Below are positions 43,500-55,416 of a stretch of 64,000 nucleotides of DNA, in pieces (within the stretch, counting starts at the first letter, position 1; each line of letters begins with the position of its first letter). The translations under genes were made by a program, and so were the position numbers. Source of the DNA: Trissonchulus latispiculum (Eukaryota > Nematoda > Enoplea > Enoplida > Ironidae); the NCBI GenBank assembly GCA_030248195.1, contig JASAND010008471.1:1-64000 (forward strand), given 5' to 3'. Under the pieces are notes generated by a model that searched no databases, was not told the origin of the DNA, and saw only the letters and a list, made by a program, of their open reading frames with translations.

Positions 43500-45200
43500 A
43501 GCTGCATTAATCTCTAGACCGTTTAAAAATATGTTTAAAAATCAAAAGGTTCAATTTTTCCATTGTGGTTTTTTACCGATTTTTAAAAAATTTTCAGCTT
43601 CTGGGGGGCTCCCCCCCCACACCCCCCCGTTGCAAATACGCTTTTCTTCTTTTCTTTCCATGATATTGCGCTCACTTCGTCCAAATCGACCATACACGTC
43701 AGTATCTATTGACTTTTATCGCTAGAACGACAAAAACCAACTAGGAATAGGCTATATGTAGTAAAAATAGTCGTAAACGCATTTAAAACGTGAAAAATCA
43801 ATTTTTAGAAGAAACACACATTTTCTTAGAAAAACACACTTTTTCTTAGAAAAACGCACTGAAAAGCACGGGTCCGAATTTGAAAAAAAAAACCCTGCGG
43901 CTTGGAAACATGCTGGCAATCAAGTTTTCAAGTTTAAAAACAACGTCTAATGTCAAAATTGCTTCATAGTTGAATGTTCATTGGCATTGAAAACGGCTGA
44001 AAAGGCGATTTTTAGCACAAAAATAGAAACATTTTTGGGCAGGATTGGGGAGACTCCAGAGGGGGCCCCTCCAAAAAACTTGGGGGGAGCTCCTCCCATC
44101 CCAAATCTCCGTTACACGGCCTATGCTTCTAATGTCAAAATTACTTCATGGTTGAATGTTTTTTGGCATTAGCAATCGCTGCAAATGCTATTTTTTGGCA
44201 CACAAATAGGAATTTTTTACGGGAGGTTGGGGGGAGGTCGTGGGGGTCTAAATGTTCTTGGTCCGTGGTTCTTTAATGCTCAAAAGTCGTCCACATAGCA
44301 ATTCAATGCGCTCTTTCATGTAAACAGCTCTAAATTGCATTTGGACTTCACAATTTTTTACTAGCCGGTAAAAACCTAATTTTGGTTTATTTCCAATCTC
44401 TAATTTAATTTATTTATTTTTATAAGTTTTAAAAATTTTTATATTTTAACATAGGAACTGGCAAATTTTATGAAACCTAGCCAGTGCTGCAAATTTTGAT
44501 GTTCGATTTTCTCACTTATTACAAGAAATATCGCAAAAATAACTGCAGATATGAAGTCAGCGACGCCGACTTTACCTGTTGCATGCAGAAAATCGCTAAT
44601 ACCAGTTACCCTGGCTGAATATTGGGGTAGGTTTTTCCCATCCGTTGGTTTTTTCCCTCCATTGGTTTTTTACCCCGGCTAATTAACCGTTAACTACTAA
44701 TTAACGACAGGACTTAGAGAGGTGATTTATATATATACTAAAATGACAGTCTAGACAGGGCTTGATAAGAAAATAAGTTATAGCCGGATTGCTCCACTGG
44801 GTAGTTCTGCAGAGTCCAAAAAGTAACTACCTTGGTTTTTCCCCCTACCTTTATACCTGGGGGCTACTCCCCCTCTAAACGGAAAAGTCCCGACCCCACC
44901 CTCCAAATTTTGGAGGCAGACCCTACCTCCAATTAATCAAATCCTAGACTCCACCCTCAAAATTAGAAAAAATGCGAAATTTTTCGCAAAAGTTCCCGTT
45001 TTTTCGAAAAAATTACCAAATCGCTTCAAATACTGCTAATTTTTGGTTGCAAATACCGTCGTTTTAGCAACATCGCAATTTCTTTCTTAGTATTTTGAAC
45101 AAATATTTTTTACCCCTCCCCCGAATTCGATTTTTCCAGACCTCACCCCACCCACTCTAATTTCAGCTACCCCCTCTCCCAAGTTTTTCTCAAGGTATAT
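43500..45200. repeat. Degenerate repeat mosaic
   Basis: Pieces of the families above: GGAAACATGCTGGCAATCAAG at 43.90 kb, C-run and CTCC-rich MITE bodies at 43.6, 44.05 and 44.85-45.2 kb. No gene seen. Confidence 0.5.
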
Positions 45201-45689
45201 ACACCAATGGTTGGGTGGGGTATATATATGTATATATATGTTTGGAACTCATTTTGGGGTGCGACACACTGGTGCGATCATGGTGCGACACACTTATTTC
45301 GCGCCAAAGGCGCGAAAATATTTTGAAAAATGGTCGTTTTCCTGTTTACACATTTTGTGGGGGTTCCCAAAATCACGTGGTGTTAGTAAACAAATAAATT
45401 GTTTATTACATCCACGTGACTCACCCCGCGGCTGCCCAGCCCATTACGCCGCGTCCACACACAACAATGTACTACATCTGACATGACAATGCTGGTGCAT
45501 GCACGCGGCAAGATCACGTCAGGTTAGTAGACAAACAGTTACGGTGACGCCTGAGTTTGGTAGGCCACGGGGAATGTATATACATTAACTAGTAAAAAAG
45601 CAGGGAAACATAGCAGGAAAAAATTCCCGGGGTCCACAATTTGGAGGTGGGATCTCCTCCCATCCATCCCCAATTCCCCCTGCCCTGGC

Positions 45690-46310
45690 TACCATAGGTG
45701 TACCTGGGGTGGGGGAAGCCCTCCCCCCAAATGGACTTTTCCATTCCATGGAAAAGTCCTGACCCCACCCTCGAAATTGTGGAGGCAGACCCTACCCCCA
45801 AACGGCCAAATCCAGTTTTCTTTGAGAGGGGGGAGGGGTTGGGGGAGGGGGGGTATCCCCACAAAATTTTTGACCAACTTTGCCCCCCCCAGAATTTTTG
45901 ACATACCCCCCAACTTTCGGCTAACCCCCCCCCCCGAACCCCCCCATAGGTGTAAGGTGGGGGGGGGTTGGGGGGGAATAGCCCCCCGAGCCTTTTTTCA
46001 ACCCCCCCTCAAAACTTTTTTTGGGGGGGGGGGGACGTCCCCCCCAACTGGGGGGGGGGGAGTAGCGCCGACGGCGCAAAAAAATGGCCAAAAATTGGGT
46101 ATTGTTAGGGTAAATTTTAAAAAATCTTCAAAAATGTCCAAATTTTTGGCTTAAACTGTTTATTATAATGAGACATACACATTCTTAATTGTATTATGGA
46201 TCTTATGACTCACTATTGGCCTTATTTTGGACTTGGAGACATGCTGGCAATCAAGTTTTTGAGTTTAAAACCATTGTCTAATGTTAAAATTGCTTAATAT
46301 TAATTTACCC
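45690..46310. repeat. G/C-run MITE bodies and GGTGTAAG repeat copy
   Basis: AAAAGTCCTGACCCCACCCT related to 44.89 kb, then ATAGGTGTAAGGTGGGGGGG and the AGCGCCGACGGCGC hairpin followed by GGGTATTGTTAGGGTAAATT. Many runs of 7-13 G or C. Confidence 0.7.
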
Positions 46311-46384
46311 TATAAATACCAAATTTTTTGGCCAATTTTCTACACAACACCCCCCACACTTTAGGGGGGAGGACGGGGGGGGGC

Positions 46385-46705
46385 AAGGTTTTTTAGGCCA
46401 TTGCTTAGGCCATGGCCTAAATTTATGAGTCGATGGCCTAAAGAATTTTGGCCTTTGAGGCCATTTGGCCTAAATTTTTCGAACGAAACCCCAGTTAGAT
46501 TTTATTGATTTTTAAGTAAAAACAGCAATTTTCGAGAAAATTTTTCGCGCCGTCGGCGCGAATTTATATATACATTTTCACTCGTATTTGTGGGCTGCGC
46601 CAGCTGTCAGCTAGTCTATTTGCAACATTGTTGCTTATAAATACACATTCTAGCTATAATTGCATTTACTATTAATAAAGATTTCATCGAAGAAATGCTA
46701 TTTTA
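46385..46705. mobile_element. Left part of GGCC-palindrome hAT-like element
   Basis: CAAGGTTTTTTAGGCC start, AGGCCATGGCCTAAATTTA, the CGCGCCGTCGGCGCG hairpin and GAAATGCTATTTTAGTA match 49957-50285 in order and orientation. The right part is missing. Confidence 0.7.
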
Positions 46706-46715
46706 GTATAGTCAG

Positions 46716-47107
46716 CTGGGCTTATTCTAGGGATTTTTTCTTGGGGGGGGCTTCTTGGGGGGGTGGCCCCCCCAAAGGTCCGAGGGGCAAGGAATTTTTG
46801 GGGGGTGGGCGAAAATTTTTCGAAAAAATATGCTAAAAATAGCGCTGTTTTTCTTGCATTGTACTATAAAAGTTGATTTTTATAGCAAAAATAAGCAGAT
46901 TTAGTGTTGAAAAGGGCAAAAACTGAGTAAAAATGTCCGGCGAAGCCGGAAAATTTTTGAAAATTTGGCCTTCTGAGCGATTTTTTTCAGGGCAAAATTT
47001 GGTACCAAAAGGTGCACCCACTTTTTTTGGGGGGGGGGGGGCGATTTTTTGGGGGGGAACGATTTTGGGGGGGGGGAAGGGTGTTTATGCCACTAGAATA
47101 AGCCCAG
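46716..47107. mobile_element. CTGGG-TIR MITE, copy with TSD GTCAG
   Basis: Ends CTGGGCTTATTCTAG and CTAGAATAAGCCCAG are perfect 15-bp inverted repeats. 5-bp TSD GTCAG at 46711-46715 and 47108-47112. Centre stem-loop CCGGCGAAGCCGG. Inverse-orientation relative at 60.85-61.18 kb. Confidence 0.85.
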
Positions 47108-47825
47108 GTCAGACCCGGTAAAAAAGGGTTTTCGACTTAAGCCTCTAACTTTCGCAAATGTTGGCCAATCTGGAAGCGGTTTTGCATGTAAGTGCCCGGC
47201 ACTGCCCTCTATCGATTCAGGTATTAAAATCTTTCCTAGCACCACAGATTCTCAGATTAATAAAAAATCGGTGATTTTTTTACCCGACAAAATGGTAAAA
47301 AAATTGGTTTGTGGTAAACAAAATCACCCCAAAATATTGGCGCTAGAGTAGATTTGATGCTTCCAGATGAAAGAGCGCATCAAATTTAGTATATTTGGCC
47401 AAAAAAACCAAAGTTATAATGAATGAATTGGTAACAATTTTTATCGATTTGAAAAGTTCAAAAATTGTGCAGCATCAACCAATCAGGTTTCAAAAGCAAA
47501 ATAGCCATTTTTGAAAAATATTCAAAAATGGTCGGTTTTGACTAATTTAAAAAGTTTTTAGGCTTAATCGATGCTTTTTAAGCGTTCTAAACGCATTAAA
47601 ACCCCCATACTGCTTCAGAAAAAATTTTTTTGCTGGGTTCTGACCATTTTTTTACCCGAAAAGTGGCGAAATTTTGGGGGTAAAAAAATGGTCAGCTGGT
47701 GGAGCCCCAATGCAGTAGGGGAAATGGTGCCTTGCGTGTTAATACTTGGGGCCAATATAAACCCACATGCACAGTATTGGAGGCCGGAGTCTCTCCACGC
47801 TAGCAAGAGAAGTTTAGAAATTCCG

Positions 47826-49086
47826 ATATAGCAAGGTTCACAAAAAAATCACCCCGAAAATTCACAAAAAAAAATCACCCACCTAGACGGCTAACAACAA
47901 GCCGCAGCCGGAAAATTTTTTGCATGGTAATAGCCACAAGTCCCAACCCTAACATATATAAGTTTGGCTGCCGAGGTCCAACTCCTCCGACTAGGGTGCC
48001 CAAAATAGTCGACCCACCCAAAATCGGACCCTCGGACAACTCCGGACCAAAATTGAAATTTTTGCTGGTACTCACTATGGACTTTGCGCAGCTACCCCAT
48101 ATTATGCATGTGACATGTCCTAACTCTAAGCTATCCAACCATATATTGGATTCCCTGCCATGTCCTCTGGGTTCGCCACCGGCGGGTGATTTTTTTTGTG
48201 AACAAGTTCACAAAAGAAAAATCACTATCAACTATTTATAAAATGCCTCTGGGGCAACCGCTAGGGTAAAACTAATGCCAAATTCGAGCTCAGCTACCCG
48301 GAAAACCTATATAGAGCATGTTTTAGGTACCTCAACCCCCTTCTGGCAGACGGTCCGGCCGATGGACCCGGCCCGGACCCTCCGGACCCAGGGGGTGGTC
48401 AGGATCACCTATCTGGGCAAACGCTACCTAAAACCTAATGCCAAATTTGAATTCTACGCACCGAAAAACCTATATAGGCGAGCTTTTAGGCTTCTGGGGC
48501 CTTGAAATAAAATTTTTGGTCAGTCACGTGACCCCGACCCAGGTCACGTGACCCTAGGCCAAGTCACGTGACCATTCCAGATTCGAAATTACTCCGCCAA
48601 ATTGTTTGTTCTGTGCTTACTAGAGCAATAGAACACAAAATAAGAGGATTCCTAGCTTCCTGGTATCAATAATAAAGGTCAAGCACATTGGCCTGGGTAG
48701 CCACTTTGGACCCGGGGGCCGAGAACCAAAATTCGAAGTTCAACCTGTGCAAAAAAACTTTGGGGTCCAAATTTTTTACATAATAACACTATGGACTATG
48801 CTCTATTTATGCAGGAAAAGAAAAATTTCCTAGCTGTATCCTGAGATCAGATCCGGTGGTGATTTTTTTGTGAACAAGTGATTTTTTTTGTGAATTCGTT
48901 CACAAAAAAAATCACAAAAATTTTTTATTACTCACGCTACGTGAGGGCTACCGGCATGAAATTTGCACCATATGTAGAGGGGGTCACTGCCGTTCCATAC
49001 GTACCAAAAGTTTTTCGATCGGACTTCATTTGCGAAATTGCCAGCAAAATTTCGATTTTTGATTTTTTTTGTGAACCTTGCTATAT
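47826..49086. mobile_element. 1.26-kb TIR element with internal TTCACAAAAAAATCA palindromes
   Basis: Ends ATATAGCAAGGTTCACAAAA and its inverse; the outermost TA may be the target site. Internal copies of the arm form palindromes near 48.19 and 48.87 kb (GTGAACAAGTTCAC). Three GGTCACGTGACC-like words lie at 48.52-48.57 kb. No ORF of note. Confidence 0.7.
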
Positions 49087-49241
49087 GTATATATGCATAC
49101 GCTTCCTTCCACACTGCAGCTTGATAGCAACAAACAAGATTTTTTGACTAGATTAAATTCGACGACTCTAACTTTAAAGCATGACCGAAGCCTAAGATAA
49201 AGGTAATCACAATATATACCACGCGAAACGCCAGGAAACAG

Positions 49242-49386
49242 GTGTGTTGGATGGCTTCTTAGAGTGGCTGAACTCGAGGTCTTCACAAACATCATTTTAA
49301 AAGATGCCAAAAACATGGAGACGTTCACATCAACAAAGTTCAGACAGAACTTCGCACGCTTAAGCCGTAAAAAACGAGGTAGCTAA
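49242..49386 (+). CDS. Possible small terminal exon, unknown
   Basis: An open stretch ending in ...ETFTSTKFRQNFARLSRKKR-GS stop, preceded by a possible acceptor AAACAG. It encodes about 47 residues, looks less repetitive than its surroundings, and I recognise no family. Could be chance or a transposon remnant. Confidence 0.15.
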
Positions 49387-49509
49387 ATTACGTAATGAAG
49401 AAAGACTGCCCGTACTTCGAATATCTACCTACAGGTAGAAACATTTTTTATTGGTATAAATTTTCTGAATGTCAGTTTCTGTGTGCTCACCAAATTCCAG
49501 AATTAAAAT

Positions 49510-49870
49510 TGGGGCCAGTATAAAATGCAGACGCAGACCAGCAGACTGGGGTATAAAACGCAGACTTTGATGCAGACGCAGACTCGGGTATAAAAAGCAG
49601 ACGCAGACCGTACTAAAAGTATAAAATGCAGACTTTCTTTCAGACTTGCAGACTAGGGTATAAAAAGCAGACCGGGGTATAAAATGCAGACTTTTGAGCA
49701 GACTTGCAGACCGGGGTATAAAATGCAGACTTTGGTATAAAATCCAGACTTTTGAGCAGACTTACTGATCCTGATATACATAAACTCAGGTTAGGCTATA
49801 AAATGTAGGCCGTCAGCAATTAAAACAGGCTCCGGTATAAAATGTATTACGTATAGCATAGGTTTTGCAG
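49510..49870. repeat. TATAAA/GCAGAC minisatellite, forward
   Basis: More than ten irregular units of GGTATAAAANGCAGAC with variable spacers. Confidence 0.9.
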
Positions 49871-49956
49871 ATTTTGGTGTAAAATATGTAGTATGGTCGG
49901 TAATAACGGGGGTCGGGGTCATGACTAACCGGTCACAGAGTCAGACGGGTCTGAGG

Positions 49957-50700
49957 CAAGAGGTTTTCTAGGCCATACCTTAGGCCATGGCCTAAATTTA
50001 GGAGTCGAAGGCCTAAAGAATTTTCTCCGTTGAGGCCATTTGGCCTAAATTTTTTGACAAAAACCCAATAAAACTTTATTGATTTTTAGGTAAAAATAGT
50101 AATTTTTTAAAAAAATTTCGCGCCTTCGGCGCGAAGTTATACATTTTTACTTGAATATATTCAGCGAGCCAGGCGCCAGCTAGTTACATTCTATTTGCAT
50201 TCATAAATACACATTCAGGTTATAATTTCGTTTGCTGTTTCAGGATGCTGTTCATGGATTTCATCAAAGAAATGCTATTTTAGTAGTTTAGTTTCACTTT
50301 ATTCTATTCGTTTAATTTTCTTCTTTCTTTGGTTTTCTATTCTCGTACGTTTGCGCCTACCTATTTTAATTTTCGTTAAAAATTTATTAATTCATTAATA
50401 CTGTCGTGCACTATTATTTCTACGCTAACGAGGTTCTGTTTTTGCCATTTCAAGGTAAAGATGTGGTTTTTCTAGTGTAATAATCAGTGACAATGGCGTT
50501 TTTATGGTCATTTAAATTTTATCGCATTTTTGAATATATAACGCATGAATACATGATAACTGTGATTTTAACAATGTGCACAACAACGCACAACCTAAAA
50601 ATTAACAAAATTTGGATGGCCTAAATGTTTTGGGCGATGGCCTAAAAAATTTGGGTCGTTGAGGCCATTTAGCCTAAAGTTCGGCGACCAAAAAACCCTG
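49957..50700. mobile_element. hAT-like non-autonomous element, 744 bp
   Basis: TSD GTCTGAGG at 49949-49956 and 50701-50708. Ends CAAGAGGTTTTCTAGG and the inverse of CAGGGTTTTTTGGTCG; CA...TG termini. GGCCATGGCC and AGGCCATTTGGCCT palindromes lie near both ends and a CGCGCCTTCGGCGCG hairpin lies inside. No transposase. Confidence 0.8.
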
Positions 50701-50809
50701 GTCTGAGGTAGCTAAAAACATATGCCGTTTAGGCTTTCGGCGTCGCACAGCTGGAATTGGCGTTAGTTTTGCTGTAGCAGAAACCCCGCACCTTTTTACA
50801 AATAGTTGT

Positions 50810-51070
50810 GGGTGATGATTTTGCGAAAAAGTTCGCAAAAAATCTCCCGCCGTGGGCCAGCCCACAGGTCAGGGCAACGTATCCAATACATGGCTAGATA
50901 GTGCAGAGTGTGGACATGCTATATGCATAATATAGGTCAGCTAAGCGAAGTCCGTAGTGAGGAATAGCAAAATTTTCAGTTTTGGTCCCGAGTTGTCTGA
51001 GGGTCGGTTTTGGGGTGGGTCGACTGTTTTGGATATCCTGATCAATGGAGTTGGGCCTCGGCAGATACCG
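50810..51070. repeat. Inverted divergent relative of 47.88-48.22 kb
   Basis: GATTTTGCGAAAAAGTTCGC palindrome, then TTTTGGTCCCGAGTTGTCTG, GAGGGTCGGTTTTGGGGTGG: the inverse complement matches 47.97-48.06 kb with scattered changes. Confidence 0.7.
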
Positions 51071-51079
51071 GGCCTGCAA

Positions 51080-51260
51080 ATCTGCTCAAAAATCTGCATT
51101 TTATACCCGGGTCTGCTTTTTATACCCCAGTCTGCAAGTCTGCATTTTATACCCGGGTCTGCTTTCAGGTCTGCGTTTTATACCCGAGTCTGCGTCTGCA
51201 TAAGTCTGCTAAGTCTGCTGGTCTGCGTCTGCGTCTGCGTCTGCAGTTTATACTGGCCCT
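51080..51260. repeat. TATAAA/GCAGAC minisatellite, inverse orientation
   Basis: Units of GTCTGCNTTTTATACC on the plus strand, the reverse complement of the array at 49.5 kb, ending in (GTCTGC)n. Confidence 0.9.
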
Positions 51261-51299
51261 GAAAATTGCTTTATACAAAAATGCAAAAAAATCAACGTG

Positions 51300-52140
51300 C
51301 CTACGTACTATATATATATATATATATACGTATATTACCTATAATTTACTTAGAATTAACGATGACAAACATTAGCTCTAAGGGATTATGATACGTAATT
51401 ATATGTGTGTGCATCACAATACTCTCTGTGTCTAAGTAGTAGCCATACGTACTTCTCACAGATCTTATTTATATTTATATACGGACACACGACGGATGGT
51501 CAGACAATCGTGCCGGGCAGCGGTCCCTTTTCAAGAACCCTATTCCAGGAACTAATGGTCAGTTCCCCAATGCTTATTTCAACACAACTTCAAACACTAT
51601 ATTACACAGGCAGTCAAACTTGAGCACTCAATCCAATCCTAAACCTAAAGTGTCATTTTAAAATAGGCACAGGAAAAATCATTAGGAATTCCCAAACCGC
51701 CCCAAAAGTTGAATTCTTTTGAACGGAGTGAAACTAAATTATTCTTGCCATTCAGAACCATGAGCAGACACGAACCAATACGTACTGGCTAATCAGTCAT
51801 ATAACAACAAAATAAAGTTTTGCTTTAAAACTGTATACGAATGCGTACCTATATATTTAATTATATATTAACAATTAACTTCTGCAATCAATGCCACAGG
51901 TTACATAAAAGAAAAATAAGAAATTGTTCCAAAGTTTTTCTGCACAGAACTTTTGTCTACAACGTAAAACTTTCATATATTATATACCTTACTAATTAAT
52001 ATAGGCATATACATCCAGAAAACAACCTGCACGTAGCACGTATATATGGGTATATATACCTCACATTGTCTATATAGTTAATTATCAGCTTTTATTTCAA
52101 GATACCAAAATTTTGATTTGATTTGAGATCACGGACTAAA
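51300..52140. other. AT-rich DNA without recognised content
   Basis: TATATA simple repeats; no gene seen. Confidence 0.5.
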
Positions 52141-52275
52141 AAACGGTATAAAAAACGGACGCGGAAGCGGACGTAAGGTATAAAAAGCGGACGTCACTTT
52201 TTGGTATAATCTGAGGTGTAAAACCAGGACGCGGACGTGAGGTATAAAACGCCGACCCAAAACGGACGCTAATAT
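52140..52275. repeat. GGTATAAAA-GCGGACG minisatellite variant
   Basis: Four to five units of GGTATAAAANGCGGACG: the same TATAAA frame as at 49.5 kb with GCGGAC for GCAGAC. Confidence 0.85.
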
Positions 52276-52487
52276 AATCTGCTTGCAGCATAAAGCAATC
52301 AGGTTTCATAAATGAGTTTTACACAAAGAAGCACTTCTAATAGAATTTTAGCCCAAAAACGTTTGGACGAGGTCATAAAATAGCTGCAATAATTTACAAT
52401 TATAAGAAAATATTTCACTCTGACTTTCTCGCGTTTCACATACTCTGGGGTTACCCTGAAGTTTTAGGGGTTAGGTTTTAAAATTAA

Positions 52488-52807
52488 AGCCTGGTTCACA
52501 CTGGTGTCTTATGTCTTATGTCTTAAGGCGTTCACACTGATGTTTTATGTTTTATGTCTTATGTCTTTTTGTCTTAAGACAGACTTGGGCCAGGCTCAAC
52601 TTTTGTCTTATGTCTTATGAGATTAACCAATCACATTGCAGCAAGTCTAGTCATTGTCAAGTTGATTGGCTGAAAGATTCAAATGCGCTGCCTAAGACAA
52701 GAGACATAAGACAGCAGTGTGAACGGTTCTGTCTTAGGACATAAAACATAAGACATACGACATAACACAAAAGACATAAGACATAAGACAGCAGTGTGAA
52801 CCAGGCT
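52488..52807. mobile_element. PIF/Harbinger-like foldback MITE
   Basis: Ends AGCCTGGTTCACACTG and its inverse with TAA on both sides (52485-52487 and 52808-52810), the 3-bp target typical of PIF/Harbinger. The arms carry GTCTTATGTCTTATGTCTTA repeats inverted as AAGACATAAGACATAAGACA. 320 bp, no ORF. Confidence 0.8.
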
Positions 52808-52810
52808 TAA

Positions 52811-54185
52811 AAATTAAAATTAACTCAATCCTCTTCGCACACAGGGTAGAAGACTTTTCTTGACGGACTTGGCGTTCTAGAATTCTAGCTAGCAGGAATC
52901 TGAATACTACCGATGCTCGTAGACAGAAGCACCTTCATCGCCTTGCCCAAAATTTCTAGATATGGAGGAAAATAAACTCTGACCCTTGTATATAACTGTT
53001 AGTTAGCTAAGCAAGAATAAAGCATCGTAAACTGTAGTGGATTTATACCGAAGAATATAAATAAAATGACTCACACACAGATAGGTACCTACAATACATA
53101 GTACGTAAAGCGCGTTAGCATGCATGCATATACATACACGTTCATTTCATACATAATGTTATGTAAATTGTAACCGAAAATAACGAGACACAATACACGT
53201 CAATAAACTTTGCTAATGTTTCCAAATCACTGAAGTAAAATTACTAATTTAAATCTTTCTATATATCCAAATATGTACAAAGAGGCAAACCCAGCTATAT
53301 ATTACGTACATATATAGATGTGCCCCAGCCCCACCCATAAAAGCACACATATCTCTCTACCTCGATATACATCAATTCCATTACAAAAATTGCTAGAAAG
53401 CCATATTTCTGTTGTCTATCCATGAAATTAAAAACTGACTGCTAAAAACAGTGCATTAGTAAAGCTCTATTTCTTCTATAGCCAGCCACACACCGTGAAA
53501 CAAGCTTGTGCCATTTTTTATAGCTAAACGTCGATTATTATGCTGTAAATAAACATACGTATATACATGACATGTATATATATGCACGCAAACAATGCAA
53601 CAGTTTGAAAGTCAAGTACTGCGAAAATTAGCAGACATGCTGGATCTGGTGCAATTATTTATTCTGCTGACAATTTAGGTTGCTATTTCCGATACAAAGC
53701 AGGAAGGTTTTCCCTCTATATACACAAACGTCTATACACATGTCTATACTATGTATAATACTGCCAAATGTATGAGTATGCCACTTGAATCATAACTTAA
53801 CGACGGCCAGTACACATGAAATTATAGAAAACATTCAAAGCTTGATTCAAATGAAAACTACTCTACACACTACGTATTACATATATCCGTTTGATAACAA
53901 AAAGCTTAAATGTATATACAGAATTTGTTTAAACTAGATGACAACCTGAGTCATGCATATGCATTAAAAAGTCTAGTAAGATTGAAATGTACCGAAAATC
54001 AGTAGAAACAACAGGCTTGAGGTTCGCGAATTGGAACTCATTCTAGATGAGCTGACACAAAAGAACGATAGACTTAAAGATAGACTGAAAAAGTTGCAAT
54101 AGCAACAGTTCTAATAACCTGTTCGAGATCATAGTTAGAAAATTTATACAAACAAACGCAGAAAATATAATAAGTTTCAAAGAAC
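52811..54185. other. AT-rich DNA without recognised content
   Basis: TATATG/ACGTA-rich; no gene or clear repeat. Confidence 0.5.
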
Positions 54186-54189
54186 AAGC

Positions 54190-54850
54190 ATACTGGGTTA
54201 ACGATAGTGGTGGAAGCCCTCCCTCTCCCAAGCCTTTAGCCTCCCCTCACTTTTTGGGCACCCGCACTCATGTTGAGGTGCCCAAAAATTGCATAAATCC
54301 TAAGGATGTTTGGTTAAAAAATCCAAAACAGTTTCGTCGTTGCCGAGATTTTTAGGTATAAAATAGTATTTTCTGATGCTAAAGCACTTGTTAGCTTAGT
54401 GATAACAGTATAAGAAAACAAGCTAATTTTACTTCATTTTTGGCGATTTTAGTACCACTTAAGTACCCCCACTTTTGACCTTCCCTCCTCAAGAGGGGCG
54501 CTCTCACTCTGGGTTTTCCTTAGAGGTCGCGGGGCCGGGGAGCCCACCCCACTTTTTGGGCTTCCCCACTCATTATAACGGAGCCCACAAAATAGAAAAT
54601 TTTAAGGTTATTTAATCATAATTTTCAAAAATTTTCCGGACTCGGCGAAATTTTTTGGTCTGAAATCGCCTTTTTTGGTACTCATTTGGTACTCGAACTC
54701 AAGTTTTAAACACTTTTGAGCATAGTTACAGCAGCATGGAAAACAGGCTATTTTTACTGCATTTTTGGCAATTCTATACCACTTTGGATCCCCATTTTTG
54801 GGCTTCCCCTAGTGAAGGGCCCCCCACTTTTTTGCATAGAGAAAACTCGG
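54190..54850. repeat. Two adjacent CTGGG-family copies
   Basis: 54190-54515 (CTGGGTTAACGATAG start) and 54520-54850 (CTGGGTTTTCCTTAG start) share CACTTTTTGGGCTTCCCC, TTTTTTGGTC and AAAACAGGCTATTTTTACTG. Right termini are lost, so no TSD can be read. Confidence 0.65.
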
Positions 54851-55056
54851 CCACCACTGCTTTCCCCACGCCTATGGCAGGCATAACGGTAAAAAGCCTC
54901 CTCCCAAAAAACACAGTGGGTGCGAAACTGCGCGCATTCCATTTGAAACAAATAGCAAAGATAATTCTGGAAAGGAGCTATCATAAAAAGACAAAAGCAA
55001 GCACATGAACCTGTAACGTATAAACAATAATGCCCCCAAGTGACTGACTGCCTGAC

Positions 55057-55416
55057 CTTGCATATGAGTGTTTTCAATGATGACTGATCCCTCCACCAGA
55101 GACTCTCGTTCAAAGTTCAGGTGCTTCGTAAGCTCAATGCCGCCATTCTCGTGAACCGTAAAATACATCAAACGGACGGGGGCGTCCACTATCCTGTCCG
55201 AGAGTCCCAAGGCAACGGATACAGACAGCTGACCCAGACTAGTATTTTCATAAAGGCGAAAGGTGATATCAGGCTTAGTGGCCCGTTTCAATCTGGCCGG
55301 TAAAGCAGCATAGGAAGAAATGCGACGGTATCTATCTGCACTGGCAGCAATATCGCCGCCGCGGCCTGGAAGGCCAAACACAGCCAAGCTATTTTCTACA
55401 TTGAGATCATCAGTGG
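55057..55416 (-). CDS. Exon of an unrecognised, probably extracellular protein
   Basis: Acceptor GTTTTCAG ends at 55417; donor GTCAGG at 55056; 360 nt, phase 1 at both ends. Encodes ATDDLNVENSLAVFGLPGRG ... ITFRLYENTSLGQLSVSVAL ... VDAPVRLMYFTVHENGGIEL ... SVIIENTHMQ. The pattern of alternating beta strands with an Asn-glycosylation site faintly recalls the subdomain B of the GAIN domain of adhesion receptors, but there is no GPS motif in the window, so I do not name a family. The matching upstream exon is 60338-60553, 4.9 kb away across a LINE. Confidence 0.6.

Noticed and set aside
45777..46154. 125-residue Pro/Gly-rich ORF
   Set aside because: Translation of C/G homopolymer tracts in MITE bodies.
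54754..55113. 119-residue minus-strand ORF next to the unknown exon
   Set aside because: Read-through in another frame and into the intron and a MITE; the exon with proper splice sites is 55057-55416.
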